Assembly (NCBI RefSeq): GCF_029023865.1
Contig: NZ_CP118969.1
Location: 1,860,001-1,924,000 of the forward strand
From: Lactococcus lactis
GTDB taxonomy: Bacteria; Bacillota; Bacilli; Lactobacillales; Streptococcaceae
Length of the DNA stretch: 64,000 nucleotides
Direction of reading: 5' to 3'
The translations under genes were made by a program, and so were the position numbers. Shown here in pieces: positions 26,083 through 33,934 of this stretch. Below the pieces are notes generated by a model. The model had not been told where the DNA came from. It saw only the letters and a list, made by a program, of their open reading frames with translations, and did no database searches. Within the stretch, counting starts at the first letter, position 1, and the number at the start of each line of letters is the position of its first letter.

Positions 26083-28839
26083 TTACCATATTTTTATTTT
26101 AAAAACTTCTTTTATTCCTGACAATATTAATGTAGGTAGAGCAGGAATAAAAATCACAAGTAGATATACAGGTAATGTTAACTGAGCAGTTCCGATCACA
26201 CTATTGAAAAACGGAATGATTGTTACTAAAAATGAAGAAACTCCTGCAAATAACACTGCTCCAACAAGTCTAATATTCCCAAAAGGATTACGTCTAAACA
26301 ATGTTCTTGAACTTCTTGCATCAAATACATGCCATAATTGTCCATAAACTAAAGTCAGAAAAGCAACTGTTTGTGCTTCACTAGCGTTCAATCCATTTTG
26401 AGCAGCCAGGAGAAATCCAAGATAAACCATCGCTCCCATAACTGTTCCCCTAATCAAAACCCTAGACCACGTGTGGTTAGCAAGAATAGATTCATTAGGG
26501 TTCCGTGGTTTTTCTTTCATCAAATCTGTTTCGGCAACATCATAACCCAAAGAAAAAGATGGAATCGCATCACTCACCATATTAACCCAAAGAACCATTA
26601 AAGCAGTCAATGTCGGAGTCATTGCTGCTACATTTCCAACACTACTTCTAAATAAAACTAAACCTAATACAAGAGCCAAAACTTCAGCAACATTTGTTGT
26701 CAGTTCGTGTCTCATAAAGTTTTTTATATTAGCATAGATAGTACGACCGCTATAAACTGATTTTTCTATCGTTGTAAATTTATCATCTAATAAAATGAGA
26801 TCTGCAGAATCTTTAGTTACTTCTGTACCAGTAATTCCCATCGCCACTCCAATATCAGCAGCTCTTAAAGCTGGAGCATCATTTACTCCGTCTCCGGTCA
26901 TAGCAACAACTTGTTGATGATTTTGGAGCTGTTTAACAATACGTTGCTTATGCTCTGGTGTCACTCTTGCATAAACATTAACATTTTTTACTTCTGCATA
27001 AAGCTCCTGATCTGACATTTCTTCAAGGTCAATTCCCTTTAAAACTGTTGCATTTTTTTCTTTTACAATCCCCAAATCATAGGCAATCGCACGAGCTGTT
27101 TTTTCATGATCCCCTGTAATCATGACCACATTAATATTTGCATCATGAAGTTGTCTGATAGATTCTTTCACTTCTTCTCGTGGAGGATCAATTATTCCTG
27201 CAACTCCCGTTAATATAAAATCTTTTTCTACGTCTTCCGTGGCTCCGTATAATGCCTCTTCTTCATCAACTTTTTTGTAGGCCACAGCCAAGGTTCTTAG
27301 TGCTTCATCCGCATAATCATCTACCACTTTAATAAAGTTATCTTTTGACTGCTCAGATTGGTCAACTATATCTCCAATCAAAATCCCCGAAGCTTTTTCC
27401 ATTAAAACATCTGGTGCTCCTTTGGTATAAACGTAAAATCCTTCATCATTTTGAACAATGACACTCATCATTTTTCTACTGCTACTAAAAGGAAGAGTTC
27501 TTATAATTTTATTGTTTTTTAATAACTTATTCTTGCTATAGCCGGCTTTACTACCAAGAACGGTAAGAGCAACTTCTGTAGGATTACCAAAAGTTTTTAC
27601 TTGCCCCTCAACTTCTTTGACACTTGAATCATTACACAAAACGATATTTTTCATAAATTGAGCAAAATTTACATTTTTTTCACCTTTTGATACCAAGTGA
27701 ATTTCACCAATGGAACGATATCCCAGACCATCCACATTATACAGTTGACCATTAGCGTAAAATTTTGTAACGGTCATCTCATTTTGGGTCAATGTACCTG
27801 TTTTATCAGAACAGATGTAAGAAGTACTCCCTAAAGTTTCCACACTACTTAGTGTTTTAATCAAACCTTTATTTTTTGACATTTTGACTGCACCGATTGT
27901 CAATACTATTGAGAGAACAACTGGTAAAGCATCTGGAATAGAGGCAACTGCGAGAGCGATTGAGGTTGAAAATACTGAAGTAATTGAGTTAATTGAAAAT
28001 TCTCCAGAACTTATTAATCCAAATACAAAAGTTAATAAAACAATCCCAGCGGATATTTTCATCAGTGTTTTAGTAAGTTTTTTTACGGTTTCTTGTAATG
28101 GAGATGATTTCATTCCCTCATCTTTCATCAACTGAGAAATTTTCCCAAGTTCTGTGTTTTCTCCCGTGGCTACAACTATTCCAATTCCCTGTCCATTTGA
28201 AACGATAGAGCCAGAAAATCCCATATTCGTTTGATCACCAATTTCGACGTTTTCATTAATGACCTCTATATTTTTTATTATAGCATCAGCTTCACCCGTT
28301 AAATGAGACTCAATTAATTGAAGTTCATCAAGCTCTAACCATCTTATATCGGCCTCCACAAAATCACCTACTGTAACTTTTACGATATCACCAACAACTA
28401 GCTCATTTGATGAAATTTTTTCTAAGGCTCCATTTCTTAGTACAGATGCAAAACGATTGTTCATTTCTTTTAGTGAATTTAAATTTTTACGAGCACTAAT
28501 TTCTTGCCAAAAACCTAAAAATGCATTTATAATAATCAAAATAGCTATAGCAATCGCTTCATATAAGGATTCTAAACCATGTTTTTTATCTCCAACTATT
28601 TGGAATGAATAAAATGAACTAAAAAATGATAGAGCGACTGCCCCTAATAAAACAATGATTATTGGTTCTTTAAAACTTTTAAAAAATACTTTTAAATAGC
28701 TTTCTTCCTTTTCTTCTGGAAGTTTATTTTCACCATATCTTTCTCGATTATCAGTAACCTGAGTACTCGAAAGTCCTCTATCTATCTTAACATCATAACT
28801 ATGTAATAATTCTTCTTTGGATTTTTGATAAAATTTCAT
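26083..28839 (-). CDS. P-type cation-transporting ATPase, Ca2+ (P2) type
   Basis: A 918-residue membrane pump of the P2 subfamily, probably exporting Ca2+. Other divalent metals are possible. Motifs in order: N-terminal cation-ATPase domain (LSSTQVTDNRERYGENKLPE), actuator loop SHLTGEAD, phosphorylation site SDKTGTLTQNEMTV, nucleotide-binding TKGAPD, hinge GDGVNDAPALRAADIGVAMG, and a six-TM C-terminal domain. PDALPVV in M4 is close to the PEGLP or PDALP metal-binding turn of calcium pumps. AAAGGG precedes the ATG at 28839. The transcript carries a structured leader of about 110 nt (28859-28943), suggesting control at the RNA level. Confidence 0.9.
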   Translation of the reverse strand: MKFYQKSKEELLHSYDVKIDRGLSSTQVTDNRERYGENKLPEEKEESYLKVFFKSFKEPIIIVLLGAVALSFFSSFYSFQIVGDKKHGLESLYEAIAIAILIIINAFLGFWQEISARKNLNSLKEMNNRFASVLRNGALEKISSNELVVGDIVKVTVGDFVEADIRWLELDELQLIESHLTGEADAIIKNIEVINENVEIGDQTNMGFSGSIVSNGQGIGIVVATGENTELGKISQLMKDEGMKSSPLQETVKKLTKTLMKISAGIVLLTFVFGLISSGEFSINSITSVFSTSIALAVASIPDALPVVLSIVLTIGAVKMSKNKGLIKTLSSVETLGSTSYICSDKTGTLTQNEMTVTKFYANGQLYNVDGLGYRSIGEIHLVSKGEKNVNFAQFMKNIVLCNDSSVKEVEGQVKTFGNPTEVALTVLGSKAGYSKNKLLKNNKIIRTLPFSSSRKMMSVIVQNDEGFYVYTKGAPDVLMEKASGILIGDIVDQSEQSKDNFIKVVDDYADEALRTLAVAYKKVDEEEALYGATEDVEKDFILTGVAGIIDPPREEVKESIRQLHDANINVVMITGDHEKTARAIAYDLGIVKEKNATVLKGIDLEEMSDQELYAEVKNVNVYARVTPEHKQRIVKQLQNHQQVVAMTGDGVNDAPALRAADIGVAMGITGTEVTKDSADLILLDDKFTTIEKSVYSGRTIYANIKNFMRHELTTNVAEVLALVLGLVLFRSSVGNVAAMTPTLTALMVLWVNMVSDAIPSFSLGYDVAETDLMKEKPRNPNESILANHTWSRVLIRGTVMGAMVYLGFLLAAQNGLNASEAQTVAFLTLVYGQLWHVFDARSSRTLFRRNPFGNIRLVGAVLFAGVSSFLVTIIPFFNSVIGTAQLTLPVYLLVIFIPALPTLILSGIKEVFKIKIW

Positions 28840-28858
28840 ATCATCCCTTTCTAGTAAA

Positions 28859-28943
28859 AAACGACAAAAAAGAACGCAAACCTCAAAACAATCTCCTCAC
28901 CCTTGGAGATATGTCTTGAAGCTTGCGCCCAACCTAGTCGTTT
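28859..28943 (-). ncRNA. Structured 5' leader of the Ca2+ ATPase gene, candidate riboregulator
   Basis: On the minus strand four helices nest: AAACGAC with GTCGTTT (28937-28943 / 28859-28865), CGCAAGC with GTTTGCG (28921-28927 / 28875-28881), CTTCAA with TTGAGG (28916-28921 / 28881-28886, one G-U), and ATCTCC with GGAGAT (28905-28910 / 28891-28896), capped by AAGGGTGA. The last arm runs into a six-U tract. The purine-rich strand TAGGTTGGG between the first two helices is unpaired. I do not find the GGGGAGUA loop of the yybP-ykoY manganese riboswitch or an M-box core, so the class is unassigned. Confidence 0.6.
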
Positions 28944-28957
28944 ATTTAATTAATTAT

Positions 28958-28986
28958 ATTTTAACATTATCCATATCGTAAGTCAA
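28958..28986 (-). promoter_or_regulatory. Ca2+ ATPase promoter
   Basis: The -35 TTGACT (28981-28986) and -10 TAAAAT (28958-28963) are 17 bp apart. Transcription would start near 28951, so the whole structured element at 28859-28943 is transcribed. The rest of the 342-bp gap up to 29181 shows no gene. Confidence 0.72.
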
Positions 28987-29181
28987 TCCATTTTATATTG
29001 TTTTGACTACAACACAATATATACTTATATTAAAACTCAAATTATCCCTCCGTTCCCAAAACAAATAAGTTCCAGTAGCCCCTTTAGTAAGTTAAATGGT
29101 AAAATATTATTAGAATGTATGAATTTATAATATGTACTATATAAATGAATTTTCAATTATTTTAAAGCTAGAAAGAATATC

Positions 29182-30345
29182 ATGACTAAAAATTACTTAG
29201 AAATCCCTGAAGAACTTTATAATAAATTAAGTGATTATGCAGAAAATGACCAACTATCAATCCGTTTAGAAAATCAACAGATATTATTAGAAAATCCGAA
29301 AATTAATCATACCAATAAACAAAATTTAGCTTTACACTATTTTATAGTACCTAGTTTAGCATCTGGAATAATTGCATTGCTTATCTTTTTAAGTACCAAT
29401 CATCCACAAATCGCATTTACGGGGAGCCGCCACCTCTCTGTTGCAAGTTTGAGCATAATTCTATCAACCCTTTTTGGTTTTTTTGGTTTCATATGGACTT
29501 ATCTTCGCAAAAGTTGTGACTTATCCAAATCTAAATTTAAAATTTTTAGAGAAACTTTAACGCTATCGGTAGCCTATACAAGTATTTCTTTTGCTGTTCA
29601 AATCATTTTTTGGTACATAATTGGCAAAACATTTAGCGGAGTAACTTTTGACCCCTTTACTGCAGGGTTTCTTGTCTTAGTATTTGTTGGAATCATCTTT
29701 TATTTTCTTATTTCAGCAGCTCTTTCCATCACTTTACCTAATCTTATTTTGCTCCTCTTTACCACTTTCATAGGGGGTATTCTTGTTTCAATGGCAACAA
29801 ACAATCAAAAAGATTGGTGGCAACATAACTTCAGCTTCTTAGGAACTGGTGAAGCCACACAGCACTGGCAGTTCAATATCACCTTAATATTTTCTGCTCT
29901 TATTCTTCTTACCATAACTGATTTTCTCTTTGCTGAGTTTTCTAAGAGCAGCCTTTACAATTATAAATTTAAAATAATTCGTGTTTTTTATATTCTCATA
30001 GCACTTTTGATCGCTTTCGTCGGAATTTTTCCAGCCCAATCATGGACAATGCCTATACATAATAATTCTGCATTTGGTCTGGTTGCGGTTGTTCTTATTA
30101 TGATTATCTTTCTTAAATGGTTAGTTCCCACCATTTCTAAAGAATTTTTAGCATTATCTTGGACTGCTTTGATAGCATTAACTTTATCTGCCGTTGCCTT
30201 TATGGGAATTCACTATCTCTCATTAACGGTCTTTGAAATTATTGCTTTTGCTATAGCTTTTACCTGGCTCGTTATGTTTATCAATTCACTCAGGGGAATT
30301 ATTCAAGAAGGAAACGAATGGCAAGTAAAGCTCCTTCAAAAATAA
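29182..30345 (+). CDS. Polytopic membrane protein, DUF998-like, unknown function
   Basis: A 387-residue protein with a hydrophilic N-terminus (residues 1-48, including LEIPEELYNKLSDYAEN) and about ten TM segments. The loop WWQHNFSFLGTGE resembles the conserved loop of DUF998-type membrane proteins. I cannot assign a function. Only a weak AAAG precedes the ATG. It is divergent from the Ca2+ ATPase and has no obvious operon partner. Confidence 0.7.
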   Translation: MTKNYLEIPEELYNKLSDYAENDQLSIRLENQQILLENPKINHTNKQNLALHYFIVPSLASGIIALLIFLSTNHPQIAFTGSRHLSVASLSIILSTLFGFFGFIWTYLRKSCDLSKSKFKIFRETLTLSVAYTSISFAVQIIFWYIIGKTFSGVTFDPFTAGFLVLVFVGIIFYFLISAALSITLPNLILLLFTTFIGGILVSMATNNQKDWWQHNFSFLGTGEATQHWQFNITLIFSALILLTITDFLFAEFSKSSLYNYKFKIIRVFYILIALLIAFVGIFPAQSWTMPIHNNSAFGLVAVVLIMIIFLKWLVPTISKEFLALSWTALIALTLSAVAFMGIHYLSLTVFEIIAFAIAFTWLVMFINSLRGIIQEGNEWQVKLLQK

Positions 30346-30379
30346 TTACCTCAAGCATCAGATAAGAAAAACAAAAAGG

Positions 30380-30407
30380 TTGAATTTTCAGAAAATTGTG
30401 TTATAAT
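30380..30407 (+). promoter_or_regulatory. Promoter of the 38-residue peptide gene
   Basis: The -35 TTGAAT (30380-30385) and -10 TATAAT (30402-30407) are 16 bp apart and are overlapped by a perfect CodY box. Confidence 0.72.
30383..30397. promoter_or_regulatory. Perfect CodY box
   Basis: AATTTTCAGAAAATT matches all 15 positions of the CodY consensus AATTTTCWGAAAATT. It covers the end of the -35 and most of the spacer, so CodY bound with branched-chain amino acids would block RNA polymerase. Confidence 0.85.
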
Positions 30408-30441
30408 ATCTTCACAAATACATTTTGGTTGGAGGTTCATC

Positions 30442-30558
30442 ATGGAATTTAAAAGTTTACTGCTCCTTTCACTTGCTGCAGTTTCTGCAGTTGATCCATA
30501 CTTACCCACAATTTTTATTTCAGCCACAACACTTGATGATATTGAATTTGAAGGATAA
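30442..30558 (+). CDS. 38-residue hydrophobic peptide, CodY-controlled, unknown function
   Basis: The reading frame starts MEFKSLLLLSLAAVSAVDPY and ends TTLDDIEFEG. GGAGG stands 6 nt before the ATG, and promoter, CodY box and a terminator-like hairpin surround it as a complete unit. Residues 5-16 are strongly hydrophobic, like a short signal or membrane segment, and the last ten residues are acidic. It could be a small membrane protein, or the precursor of a secreted peptide. I do not recognise it. Being longer than a chance frame with this good a ribosome binding site favours a real gene. Confidence 0.65.
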   Translation: MEFKSLLLLSLAAVSAVDPYLPTIFISATTLDDIEFEG

Positions 30559-30625
30559 CAATAACCATAAAAAATTTTTTAATTCATTTTCTTTTATTAT
30601 CCAATAACAATTACTATGCACTCAA

Positions 30626-30662
30626 CAAAAAACCATTGTTCCTTTCTGGCAGTGTTTTTTTT
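30626..30662 (+). terminator. Terminator-like hairpin after the small peptide gene
   Basis: An A-run with CATTG pairs with CAGTG and a T-run around an 11-nt loop, followed by further T. An imperfect stem. Confidence 0.45.
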
Positions 30663-30665
30663 CAA

Positions 30666-30690
30666 TAAAAAAAAAGACGCAAATGCGTCT
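30666..30690 (-). terminator. spx terminator
   Basis: AGACGC and GCGTCT form a perfect stem with loop AAAT. Read on the minus strand it is followed by nine T. Confidence 0.85.
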
Positions 30691-30726
30691 ATAAAAATTC
30701 CAATAAATGAATATTTTAATTATGAA

Positions 30727-31125
30727 TTAAATTGCTGAACGCAAACGAGCGCCACCATTTTCTAAAACACGAACTGTACGAGGTAAAAAAGCACGGATTT
30801 CTTCTTCATTATATCCAACATGAAGACGTTTTTCATCCATAATAATTGGACGACGCATGATTTGTGGATTTTCAGAAATAATTTTAATTGCTTGTGAAAG
30901 TGAAATATCTTCAAAATCAACACCCAAAGTCTTCACAAAGCGATTTCTACTTGAAATTAATCCTTCAACACCATCGTCACATTTTTGTAGAATTTGACTA
31001 ATCTCTGTTGTTGATAAAGGATCCGCGATGAGATTTCTTTCGTTAAATGGGATGTGGTGATATGAAAGCCAAGTTTTAGCTTTTTTACAGCTCGTACAAG
31101 AGGGTGCTGTATAGATTGTGATCAT
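30727..31125 (-). CDS. spx: Spx-family transcriptional regulator
   Basis: Spx proteins bind the C-terminal domain of the RNA polymerase alpha subunit and redirect transcription during thiol and envelope stress. The 132-residue product has the ArsC/thioredoxin-like fold, with the redox switch CTSC at residues 9-12 (PSCTSCKKA) and RRPIIMDEKRLHVGYNEEEIRAFLPR. Lactococci carry several spx paralogues, and I cannot say which this is. A GGAG lies before the ATG. It is a single-gene unit with its own terminator. Confidence 0.9.
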   Translation of the reverse strand: MITIYTAPSCTSCKKAKTWLSYHHIPFNERNLIADPLSTTEISQILQKCDDGVEGLISSRNRFVKTLGVDFEDISLSQAIKIISENPQIMRRPIIMDEKRLHVGYNEEEIRAFLPRTVRVLENGGARLRSAI

Positions 31126-31247
31126 CGTCTCTCCTTCGTGTATATTTATTTATCTAATAGTATTAAACATCAATGATTGTACAATTATACCATATTTATA
31201 GACTTAAAAAAAGACCTTTTCAAAATTTTTTCACAAATTTTTTCAAT

Positions 31248-31277
31248 AAAAAAACCACTGAAATCAGTAGTTTTTTT
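31248..31277 (-). terminator. Terminator of the one-TM protein gene
   Basis: On the minus strand AAACTACTG pairs with CAGTGGTTT (one U-G) and is followed by TTTT. Confidence 0.75.
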
Positions 31278-31284
31278 CACTGCA

Positions 31285-31815
31285 TTAGATATTATAATGT
31301 TGTTTTTTCAACATCGATGGATAAACATTTTTAGCCTTTTGTAACTCTCGTTTTTTTGCCTCAATATCATCAGTAATTTCGACAGAAAAATTCTCGAAAA
31401 TTGTACGAGATTCTTTGAAAATGTATCCCCCATTTTTCAAGTCCTGCTCGTCATCAAATACAGCTAAATGGTGAGAGAGCTTTTTGAAAAATGTATTCAA
31501 AAAATAAGTTGGAATGTATAAATTATACATTGAAGTATAGTTTTTCAAAAAATTATAATCGTAAAAAGGAACTTTCACATCACTTTGAGGATTAATTAAT
31601 TCTTTATCACTCCCAGTAATTGGGCGATTAAGAATTTCAATCACTTTTTGATTAAGTGTGTTACGAACTTCAATTTCACGAAGTAATTTTTCAATTGTTA
31701 ATCGTTTCTTATAACGATTTTCATCATAAATTTTGTAAATGTAGATGCCTGCAACCATTAGCCACGCGCCAATAATCAGACCAAAAATCATTGCAATAAT
31801 AAGTTCTGTATTCAT
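31285..31815 (-). CDS. Membrane-anchored hypothetical protein
   Basis: A 176-residue protein with one N-terminal TM helix (about residues 5-27) and a long cytosolic part rich in charged residues, predicted to be mainly helical. No known motif is recognised. It is divergent from clpP, sharing the intergenic region with the CtsR-controlled promoter, and is followed by its own terminator. Confidence 0.7.
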   Translation of the reverse strand: MNTELIIAMIFGLIIGAWLMVAGIYIYKIYDENRYKKRLTIEKLLREIEVRNTLNQKVIEILNRPITGSDKELINPQSDVKVPFYDYNFLKNYTSMYNLYIPTYFLNTFFKKLSHHLAVFDDEQDLKNGGYIFKESRTIFENFSVEITDDIEAKKRELQKAKNVYPSMLKKQHYNI

Positions 31816-31905
31816 GTCATAATTATAACAAATTTGAAAGCGTTAAGAAAGTTTAAACTCTTTTTTTATCAAGTTTAGGAAAAGTCATAAAAAAAGACAA
31901 TATTC

Positions 31906-31922
31906 TTTGACCTTTTTTGACC
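31906..31922. promoter_or_regulatory. CtsR operator of clpP
   Basis: TTTGACC-TTT-TTTGACC is an exact direct repeat of the CtsR heptad (GGTCAAA on the other strand) with a 3-bp spacer. It overlaps the -35 hexamer of the clpP promoter, so CtsR binding blocks initiation until heat or protein stress. ctsR itself is at 57706-58161. Confidence 0.92.
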
Positions 31923-31935
31923 AATGAGTTATAAT
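31907..31935 (+). promoter_or_regulatory. clpP promoter
   Basis: The -35 TTGACC (31907-31912) lies within the CtsR box. The -10 TATAAT (31930-31935) is 17 bp away. A 75-nt leader precedes the ATG, with AAAGGAG. Confidence 0.85.
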
Positions 31936-32010
31936 ATAGAAAAATAAACAAATGAATTCAATTTTATCTAAAATTAAATTCATATCTTATTTATAAAGGA
32001 GATTCAATCT

Positions 32011-32610
32011 ATGGGTTATTTAGTACCTACCGTTATTGAACAATCAAGCCGTGGCGAACGTGCTTATGATATTTATTCACGACTTTTAAAAGACCGCATT
32101 ATCATGCTGACAGGACCTGTTGAAGATGGAATGGCAAATTCTATCATTGCTCAACTTCTTTTCTTGGATGCACAAGATAACACTAAAGATATTTATCTCT
32201 ACGTAAATACACCTGGTGGTTCTGTATCTGCTGGTCTTGCCATTGTTGATACAATGAATTTTATCAAATCAGATGTTCAAACTATCGTTATGGGAATGGC
32301 TGCCTCTATGGGAACAATCATTGCTTCAAGCGGAACAAAAGGCAAACGATTCATGTTGCCAAATGCTGAATATCTTATTCACCAACCAATGGGTGGTACA
32401 GGTCAAGGCACTCAACAAACTGATATGGCTATTGTTGCTGAGCAACTTTTGAAAACTCGTAAACGTTTGGAACAAATTCTTGCTGATAATTCCAACCGTT
32501 CACTTGAACAAATTCACAAAGATGCCGAACGTGACCATTGGATGGATGCCAAAGAAACTTTGGAATATGGTTTCATCGATGAAATTATGGAAAATAATTC
32601 CTTAAAATAA
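32011..32610 (+). CDS. clpP: ATP-dependent Clp protease proteolytic subunit
   Basis: ClpP forms the tetradecameric serine protease chamber that works with ClpC, ClpE or ClpX ATPases. The 199-residue product shows the catalytic Ser99 in GMAASMG, His124 in LIHQPMGG and Asp171 in DAERDHWM. There is a strong AAAGGAG before the ATG. It is a single-gene unit, controlled by the CtsR box at 31906-31922 and ended by the hairpin at 32624-32650. Confidence 0.98.
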   Translation: MGYLVPTVIEQSSRGERAYDIYSRLLKDRIIMLTGPVEDGMANSIIAQLLFLDAQDNTKDIYLYVNTPGGSVSAGLAIVDTMNFIKSDVQTIVMGMAASMGTIIASSGTKGKRFMLPNAEYLIHQPMGGTGQGTQQTDMAIVAEQLLKTRKRLEQILADNSNRSLEQIHKDAERDHWMDAKETLEYGFIDEIMENNSLK

Positions 32611-32623
32611 TGATGTAAATCTT

Positions 32624-32650
32624 AAAGGCCCTGATTTCAGGGCTTTTTTA
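32624..32650 (+). terminator. clpP terminator
   Basis: AAAGGCCCTGA pairs with TCAGGGCTTTT (one G-U) and is followed by TT. It faces the convergent icd gene. Confidence 0.8.
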
Positions 32651-32675
32651 TTTTTCTGATTATCAATCTATTTTT

Positions 32676-33914
32676 TTAATATGTTTTTATAAAATCAATC
32701 AAAACGTCGGAAAATTTTGAAGTTGAAAGTTTTCCACCTAAATCAGCTGTCAAATTTCCATTCCTGAATGAAAATGAAAGAGCAATTTTGATTAATTCAG
32801 CTACCTCTTGCCAGCCTAAATACTCAAACATCATCACTCCAGATAAAATTAGACTAGAAGGATTTGCTATATTTTTTCCAGCGATATCTGGAGCTGTTCC
32901 ATGAGTTGCTTCAAAAATAGCATGACCGCTTTTATAATTAATATTCGCACCTGGTGCAATTCCAATTCCTCCAACCTGTGCGGCAAGTGCATCTGAAATA
33001 TAATCACCATTTAAATTAAGAGTGGCAATTACTTCAAAATTTTCAGGATTTAAAATAATCTGTTGGAGGAAGTTGTCAGCAATTACATCATCTACATAAA
33101 TTTTTCCTGATTTTAATGCTGCTTTTTTCTCATTTTCAGCTTGTAAACTTCCTCTTTCATTTTTGATTTCATCGTATTCTAGTTTTGTAAAAGTTGGATA
33201 TTCCCTAGCAACCTCATAGGCCCAATTTCTAAATCCTCCTTCAGTAAATTTCATAATATTTCCCTTATGAACAAAGGTCACTCTTTTTTTGTTCATTTTC
33301 AGAGCGTACTCAAAAGCCGCATTAACCAGTCGTTTACTTCCTTCAGGACTAACAGGTTTTATTCCTAGTGCTGAAGTTTTTGGAAAGCGAATAGAATGGA
33401 CATTCAATTCTTTTTCTAAAAATTTTAATAAGTTGTGAGACTCATTTGTTTCACTAGCAAATTCAATACCTGCATAAATATCTTCTGTATTTTCTCGAAA
33501 AATTGTCATGTCAACTTTTTCTGGCGCCTTAACTGGGGATTTTATCCCTTTAAAATATTCAACTGGTCTTACGCAAGCATATAAATCCATTTTTTGTCTT
33601 AAAGTAACATTAATTGAACGAAAGCTTTCACCGACCGGGGTCATTAGTGGTCCCTTTATCGCAATTAAATTTTCATTAATATGAGCGAGAGTTTCTTTGG
33701 GCAGATATTCTCCACAAGTCTCAAATGCTTCTCCTCCAGCCAATAATTTTTGCCATTCTATTTTCTTTTTTTGACCATAAATTTTTAGAACCGCAGCATC
33801 AAAAACTTTTTGCGCCTGAGGAAAAATATCTTCGCCAACACCATCTCCTCTAATATAACCAATTGCTGGATAATCTGGCACAACTAATTTTCCATTTTTC
33901 ATCTCAATTTTCAT
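32676..33914 (-). CDS. icd: NADP-dependent isocitrate dehydrogenase
   Basis: Icd converts isocitrate to 2-oxoglutarate, feeding glutamate synthesis. The 412-residue product carries IRGDGVGEDIFPQA, PVGESFRSINVTLRQ (substrate Ser), FRENTEDIYAGIE, VHKGNIMKFTEGG and ATHGTAPDIAGKNIANP. I start at the ATG at 33914, with AGGTG 8-9 nt upstream, rather than a GTG 12 bases earlier. It is the third gene of gltA-citB-icd, 20 bp after citB. Confidence 0.94.
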   Translation of the reverse strand: MKIEMKNGKLVVPDYPAIGYIRGDGVGEDIFPQAQKVFDAAVLKIYGQKKKIEWQKLLAGGEAFETCGEYLPKETLAHINENLIAIKGPLMTPVGESFRSINVTLRQKMDLYACVRPVEYFKGIKSPVKAPEKVDMTIFRENTEDIYAGIEFASETNESHNLLKFLEKELNVHSIRFPKTSALGIKPVSPEGSKRLVNAAFEYALKMNKKRVTFVHKGNIMKFTEGGFRNWAYEVAREYPTFTKLEYDEIKNERGSLQAENEKKAALKSGKIYVDDVIADNFLQQIILNPENFEVIATLNLNGDYISDALAAQVGGIGIAPGANINYKSGHAIFEATHGTAPDIAGKNIANPSSLILSGVMMFEYLGWQEVAELIKIALSFSFRNGNLTADLGGKLSTSKFSDVLIDFIKTY

Positions 33915-33934
33915 AATAATTTTCACCTATTTTT

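Noticed and set aside
28859-28943. yybP-ykoY (manganese) riboswitch assignment for the ATPase leader
   Set aside because: That class precedes cation pumps in lactococci, but the GGGGAGUA and CUACC loops that define it are not present here.
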